Positions 31,078 to 33,913 of a stretch of DNA of 33,913 nt are shown one piece after another (position 1 is the stretch's first letter; each line of letters opens with the position of its first letter). The notes under the pieces are model-generated. The model worked only from the letters and a program-made list of their open reading frames with translations. It did no database searches and was not told where the DNA came from. This stretch comes from Caldilineales bacterium. Lineage in GTDB: Bacteria; Chloroflexota; Anaerolineae; J102. Where the stretch lies: NCBI GenBank assembly GCA_024102915.1, contig JAGFJG010000036.1:1-33913 (forward strand). The letters are read 5' to 3'. Position numbers and translations under genes: made by a program.

Positions 31078-32694
31078 ATGCCCGCACTCTACACCGTCCA
31101 GGTGCGCACGCATCCTGGCAGCGTGCGCGAGATCAACGAAGACAGCATCAGCACCGTGCTGGACTGGCGCGCGGCGTTGGATTTGGGCGATGAAGACCTG
31201 AACGAAAAGGGGCATCTTTTTGCCGTGGCCGATGGCATGGGCGGCCACGCAGCCGGGGAAGTGGCCAGCAAGCTGGCTATCGAAATCCTTTATAGAACTT
31301 ACTACGATGCCGTGCAATCGGGACAGGGGGCGTTGGCCGATAGCATCGCCGCCGCCAACGAGGCGCTGACCGATAGGGCCGAGAGTGAGCCGGATCAGGC
31401 GGGGATGGGCACGACGCTAGTGGGTGGGCTGCTCAAAGCGGACTCGCTGCTTGTCTTCAATGTGGGCGACAGCCGCGCTTACCTGTTTCGGGACGGGAAT
31501 CTGTCTCAAGTCACGCGCGACCATTCCTGGGTGGCTCAGCAGATTGACGCCGGTGTGTTGACCCTCGACGAGGCCGCACGCCACCCCTATCGCAATGTGA
31601 TCACGCACTCGCTCGGCCCGGATCGGGATGCCCAGGCTGACTTCATCGACCTGCGGCTGCAACCGCATGACATCCTGTTGCTGTGCTCGGACGGCCTCAG
31701 CAACATGGCGACCGGCGAGGAAATGGCTGCCTTGCTGCGGGCGTATCCTCTGGATCAGGCCGCCCAATTGCTATTGGAACTGGCATTAGAGCGGGGCGCG
31801 CCCGACAACGTCAGCTTCGAGCTCATCGAGTATCTGGGCGATGGCGCACGCGTGCGACGCCAGCGCTGGCCCTGGCTGGCACTGATCGTCACCATCATTC
31901 TGCTAGTTGTCTTGACCCTGGCCCGGCCTTTGCGCAACGTCCTATTTCAAGTGGAACTGGCCAGCACCGAGTCACCATTGCCGACCCCGACCGTCCTTGC
32001 CCCCGAAGACATCACCATCGCCCCGCCTGAAGCGCCGCCGACTGTGGCTGATCCCATCCGAGTCGGCGGCATTTTGCTCGATGCCAGGGAAAGCGATCCG
32101 CAAAACGGCGCTTGCGGCTTGACCGGCGGTGAGGTTGGTCAGGTCATCAAGGCATACCCGCTCGACACCTGCTATCTTTTCTTTGTCGAAGGGGAAATCG
32201 CCTCCATCGAGCAGTCCTCGCGCGGGTGGGAGCTGCGCCTGGGATTTGTGGATCGGTCGGGTGAACCGTATTCTTACAATGCGATTTTGACCAGCCCCTG
32301 GCTGCCTGGCGTCACCCCGCCCCAGGCTGGCGACCGCATCGCCCTGCTGGCCCGGCCTGTGCACGAGGAATACAGCGGCGGCGATGTGGCGGTTGAGCCG
32401 CTGGCCATCCTGGACGCGTCCTCGCCGATGCAACCTGGAGCTGTTTTGTGGATGTCTGAGAATGAATCGCTCCCGCCGGGCGAAACACAGCTTTGGACGT
32501 ATACTGCATTCGGGGCGGGCGGCAGCGACGCCTTGCGCATCCCCACGCCGCCCGGTCTGGCTGGAATCCCCATCGCTCTCTGGGGCAAATGGAGAATGCC
32601 GGACACAGCAACCGGTTTCACTGAGTTCACGCCGCTGCAATCCCCTTACGAATGGCAAGAAACCGAAAGGCTTTACCGGCAGGCGGACAACTGA
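31078..32694 (+). CDS. Membrane-anchored PP2C-type Ser/Thr phosphatase
   Basis: 538 aa, ATG. Residues 1-250 are a PP2C/Stp1 phosphatase: REINEDS (17-23), VADGMGGHAAGEVA (50-63), LVFNVGDSRAYLFR, LLCSDGLSNM and GAPDNVSF carry all the Asp residues that bind the two metal ions. A transmembrane helix (about 263-282, WPWLALIVTIILLVVLTLA) follows, and the remaining 250 residues, Pro-rich at first, lie outside the cell and contain an immunoglobulin- or OB-like beta region and a single Cys pair (CGLTG, DTCYLF). It would dephosphorylate targets of a Hanks-type kinase, which is not in this window. The outer part may sense an external signal. Confidence 0.88.
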   Translation: MPALYTVQVRTHPGSVREINEDSISTVLDWRAALDLGDEDLNEKGHLFAVADGMGGHAAGEVASKLAIEILYRTYYDAVQSGQGALADSIAAANEALTDRAESEPDQAGMGTTLVGGLLKADSLLVFNVGDSRAYLFRDGNLSQVTRDHSWVAQQIDAGVLTLDEAARHPYRNVITHSLGPDRDAQADFIDLRLQPHDILLLCSDGLSNMATGEEMAALLRAYPLDQAAQLLLELALERGAPDNVSFELIEYLGDGARVRRQRWPWLALIVTIILLVVLTLARPLRNVLFQVELASTESPLPTPTVLAPEDITIAPPEAPPTVADPIRVGGILLDARESDPQNGACGLTGGEVGQVIKAYPLDTCYLFFVEGEIASIEQSSRGWELRLGFVDRSGEPYSYNAILTSPWLPGVTPPQAGDRIALLARPVHEEYSGGDVAVEPLAILDASSPMQPGAVLWMSENESLPPGETQLWTYTAFGAGGSDALRIPTPPGLAGIPIALWGKWRMPDTATGFTEFTPLQSPYEWQETERLYRQADN

Positions 32695-32730
32695 CCTTAG
32701 TTCAAGGTTCCAAGCTGAAAGTTGAAGAAT
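32695..32730. repeat. TTCAAGG/GTTGAAG word repeat after PP2C gene
   Basis: Words AGTTCAAGG, TTCCAAGC and TGAAAGTTGAAG form a degenerate tandem pattern just beyond the PP2C stop codon. They resemble the left arm of the pyrD-pyrK spacer repeat. No opposite arm is seen nearby. Confidence 0.4.
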
Positions 32731-32822
32731 CGTCGATTGTGTCCGGCTAGGTAAGAAACCATGTCTCTGCTGCGTCAAAAGGTTAGCTGAGCGCAGCATG
32801 GTTCTCTCCTCCTTCTCCTTGC

Positions 32823-32858
32823 ACCGCCCGATCTCAATCGAGGTCGGGCGGTTGATTT
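32823..32858 (+). terminator. Terminator-like hairpin at PP2C/SURF1 convergence
   Basis: ACCGCCCGATCTC (32823-32835) pairs with GAGGTCGGGCGGT (32840-32852) with one wobble, round a 4-base loop, and is followed by TGATTTTG. On the plus strand it would end the PP2C message. It overlaps the last codons of the SURF1 gene on the other strand. Confidence 0.5.
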
Positions 32859-33616
32859 TGCGGTGGTGAATCTGCCTGATCGGTTTCCGGGCCAGCCTCT
32901 TTTCGTTTGTCCATGCGGTAAACCTGAACGCCGTAGACGATGGGCACGACCAGAGCAAACAGAAACCACTGGATGGCATAACCCAGGTGCGGGCCTTCAT
33001 CCAGGATAATTTCGGGGGGATTGCGAATGGGAAAGCCCTCATGGGCATCATCTGGTGTCAGGGCGATGTAAAAGGGCAGGAGTTCGTAGGGCATCTGCCG
33101 TTGCAGGGCGTCGATGTCCACGCGATACCATTCCAGCGTGCCGACTTCGGGCAACTCACCGCTCTGCGGTCGCCTGTCCTGCGGCTCGATGCGTCCGGTG
33201 ATTGTCTGGCGGGCTTGTTCCGCATAATCATCCAGGCGCGCCGCGTCGAATTCCTCGGCGGCCACCCACCCCCTATCCACCAGTATGGCCCGACTGCTGC
33301 CATCGATGAGGAAGGGCGTCAGCAAATGAAAGCCCGGCCTATCCTGGTATAGCTGGCTTTTGAGGACAATCTCGTGGGCAAAATCGTATTCGCCCACGAC
33401 CGTGGCCCGGCGATACCGCTGCGCCTGGGCATCGAGATCCATTTCTTCGCCGGTCAACGAGAGTGGTTCGGCATTGATTTCGGCCAACGAGGCGGCGATG
33501 TAGGCACGTTTCCCGGCCAGCCGGTCGAGCTGCCAGAACCCCAGCCGCACCATGACGACAGCGGCGACGAGCACGAGAAGAGTGGTCAGAATCCAACGAC
33601 GTTTGAACAGGTACAT
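32834..33616 (-). CDS. SURF1-family oxidase assembly protein
   Basis: 260 aa from the ATG at 33616; the frame is open to a TTG at 33646, within a hairpin. SURF1 helps insert haem a into cytochrome oxidase subunit I. The marks are an N-terminal helix (ILTTLLVLVAAVVMVRLGFWQLDRLAGK, with the conserved GxWQxxR-type turn), RRATVVGEYDF, the central ILVDRGWV block, EWYRVDIDAL and PFYIALTP, and a second helix near the C-terminus (GYAIQWFLFALVVPIVYGVQV). The region from about 245 on is a charged tail. It is far from ctaCDFE but serves the same enzyme. Confidence 0.92.
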   Translation of the reverse strand: MYLFKRRWILTTLLVLVAAVVMVRLGFWQLDRLAGKRAYIAASLAEINAEPLSLTGEEMDLDAQAQRYRRATVVGEYDFAHEIVLKSQLYQDRPGFHLLTPFLIDGSSRAILVDRGWVAAEEFDAARLDDYAEQARQTITGRIEPQDRRPQSGELPEVGTLEWYRVDIDALQRQMPYELLPFYIALTPDDAHEGFPIRNPPEIILDEGPHLGYAIQWFLFALVVPIVYGVQVYRMDKRKEAGPETDQADSPPQNQPPDLD

Positions 33617-33630
33617 AGGGGTGTCAGAAT

Positions 33631-33665
33631 CGTCGTCAATTCTCAATGATTGGAGATTGACGACG
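33631..33665. repeat. Inverted word repeat in the SURF1 leader
   Basis: CGTCGTCAATTCTCAAT (33631-33647) and ATTGGAGATTGACGACG (33649-33665) are almost perfectly complementary, and the hairpin lies within the expected 5' leader of the SURF1 gene. It may affect message stability or translation. An AATGATTGGAG middle is shared with the CCAATC word family. Confidence 0.55.
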
Positions 33666-33685
33666 AACGATTGGGTGCTAGGCTG

Positions 33686-33694
33686 ATTGTATCA
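33686..33694 (-). promoter_or_regulatory. Extended -10 promoter before SURF1 gene
   Basis: On the minus strand TGATACAAT is an extended -10 (TGn followed by TACAAT, 5 of 6 bases), 70 bases upstream of the SURF1 ATG. No strong -35 is seen. Transcripts from it would include the inverted repeat at 33631-33665. Confidence 0.35.
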
Positions 33695-33732
33695 ACTCCA
33701 CATCACGCCTGCCAGTTCTGACCACCGACTAG

Positions 33733-33913
33733 CTACCCGACAGTTTTGAAGGGGGTGAGAAAAAGTTGACCGACACATCGCCGATCAAGAAGATTGAGTT
33801 GCACAAAACCAAGATTCTCGGAGGTGAGAAATGCCGGTCAGCCTGTATCATACTTGGCTTGAACAACTTGGACAATTGAATAGCGGCGCCCGCATCACAG
33901 TGTTGCGCAATTT
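33733..33913 (+). mobile_element. Probable left end of an insertion sequence, cut by window edge
   Basis: The composition and style change near 33733, where CGACAGTTTTGAAGGGGGTGA begins, followed by a short leader and a small ORF with a strong ribosome site. This looks like the left end of an insertion sequence with its transposase start. The right end, inverted repeats and target duplication lie outside the window, so the family cannot be fixed. Confidence 0.4.
33831..33913 (+). CDS. Partial ORF, possible transposase N-terminus
   Basis: 27 residues are visible from the ATG at 33831 (GGAGGTG 4 bases ahead), and the frame runs off the window. The start MPVSLYHTWLEQLGQL and the following segment GARITVLRN recall IS4-like transposase starts in general style, but this is only a resemblance. 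The 3' part would decide it. Confidence 0.4.
   Translation, partial: MPVSLYHTWLEQLGQLNSGARITVLRN

Noticed and set aside
31972..33051. A 359-codon minus-strand frame over the PP2C outer domain and the SURF1 end
   Set aside because: It overlaps real genes on both sides and has low-complexity Arg/Pro content typical of shadow frames.
1..33913. CRISPR array, tRNA or rRNA genes
   Set aside because: No regularly spaced exact direct repeats of 24-40 bases with unique spacers, no tRNA-like cloverleaf and no conserved rRNA segments were seen by eye. A covariance scan would be decisive.

Overview
The window is a 33.9 kb piece of a GC-rich bacterial chromosome. It looks like Chloroflexota (Anaerolineae/Caldilineae-type). 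This is inferred from gene content: a caa3-type oxidase with a cytochrome c-fused subunit II and an A2-type (YSHPxVY) subunit I, CtaG and SURF1 assembly factors, ArsM with SigZ, a FolK-FolE fusion, and spacers full of short repeated words. No rRNA or tRNA was seen, so the taxonomy rests on inference only.

Layout. 1-940: AT-rich island with a lone PD-(D/E)XK nuclease-like gene between inverted repeats. 996-2798 (-): pyrD-pyrK, dihydroorotate dehydrogenase type 1B. 3027-6115 (+): an Ig-like lipoprotein and two family 2 glycosyltransferases. 6157-8229 (-): a tightly packed operon of tag (3-methyladenine glycosylase), a beta-class DNA methyltransferase and a small PD-(D/E)XK protein, which looks like a restriction-modification unit led by a DNA repair gene. 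8258-10405 (-): small membrane protein, dodecin and a GltD-like flavoprotein. 10684-11421 (+): unknown protein. 11542-13939 (-): pterin/folate genes folM-like, folB and a folK-folE fusion. 13972-14244 (+): small unknown. 14260-15256 (-): sigma factor and putative zinc-finger anti-sigma. 15384-17196 (-): unknown protein, deoxynucleoside kinase, PPOX/F420 family protein, DUF2905 protein. 17351-18807 (-): sigZ-arsM, translationally coupled. 18994-19269 (-): FmdB-like zinc ribbon. 19399-21876 (+): RecQ helicase with a TPR-like N-terminal region. 21877-22309: AT-rich regulatory spacer. 22310-28013 (+): cytochrome oxidase genes ctaC, ctaD, ctaF, ctaE, then ctaG and a YtkA/FixH-like protein. 28000-28918 (-): two thioredoxin-fold proteins. 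29038-32694 (+): Cys-cluster protein, phosphoglucomutase, membrane PP2C phosphatase. 32834-33616 (-): SURF1. 33733-end: probable left part of an insertion sequence.

How genes work together. The oxidase block and SURF1 at the right end cover the structure and assembly of one aerobic terminal oxidase. The folate block covers GTP to 6-hydroxymethyl-dihydropterin diphosphate, with a pteridine-reductase-type SDR that may serve as the reductase. SigZ and ArsM form a likely arsenic-response unit. Tag, methyltransferase and nuclease form the most unusual association.

Many spacers carry short tandem words (GGTTGAA-, GACGATA-, GCAAAGN-, TCCCAATC-like), often as two inverted arms making hairpins. This family of spacer repeats is the most widespread structure not explained by genes.
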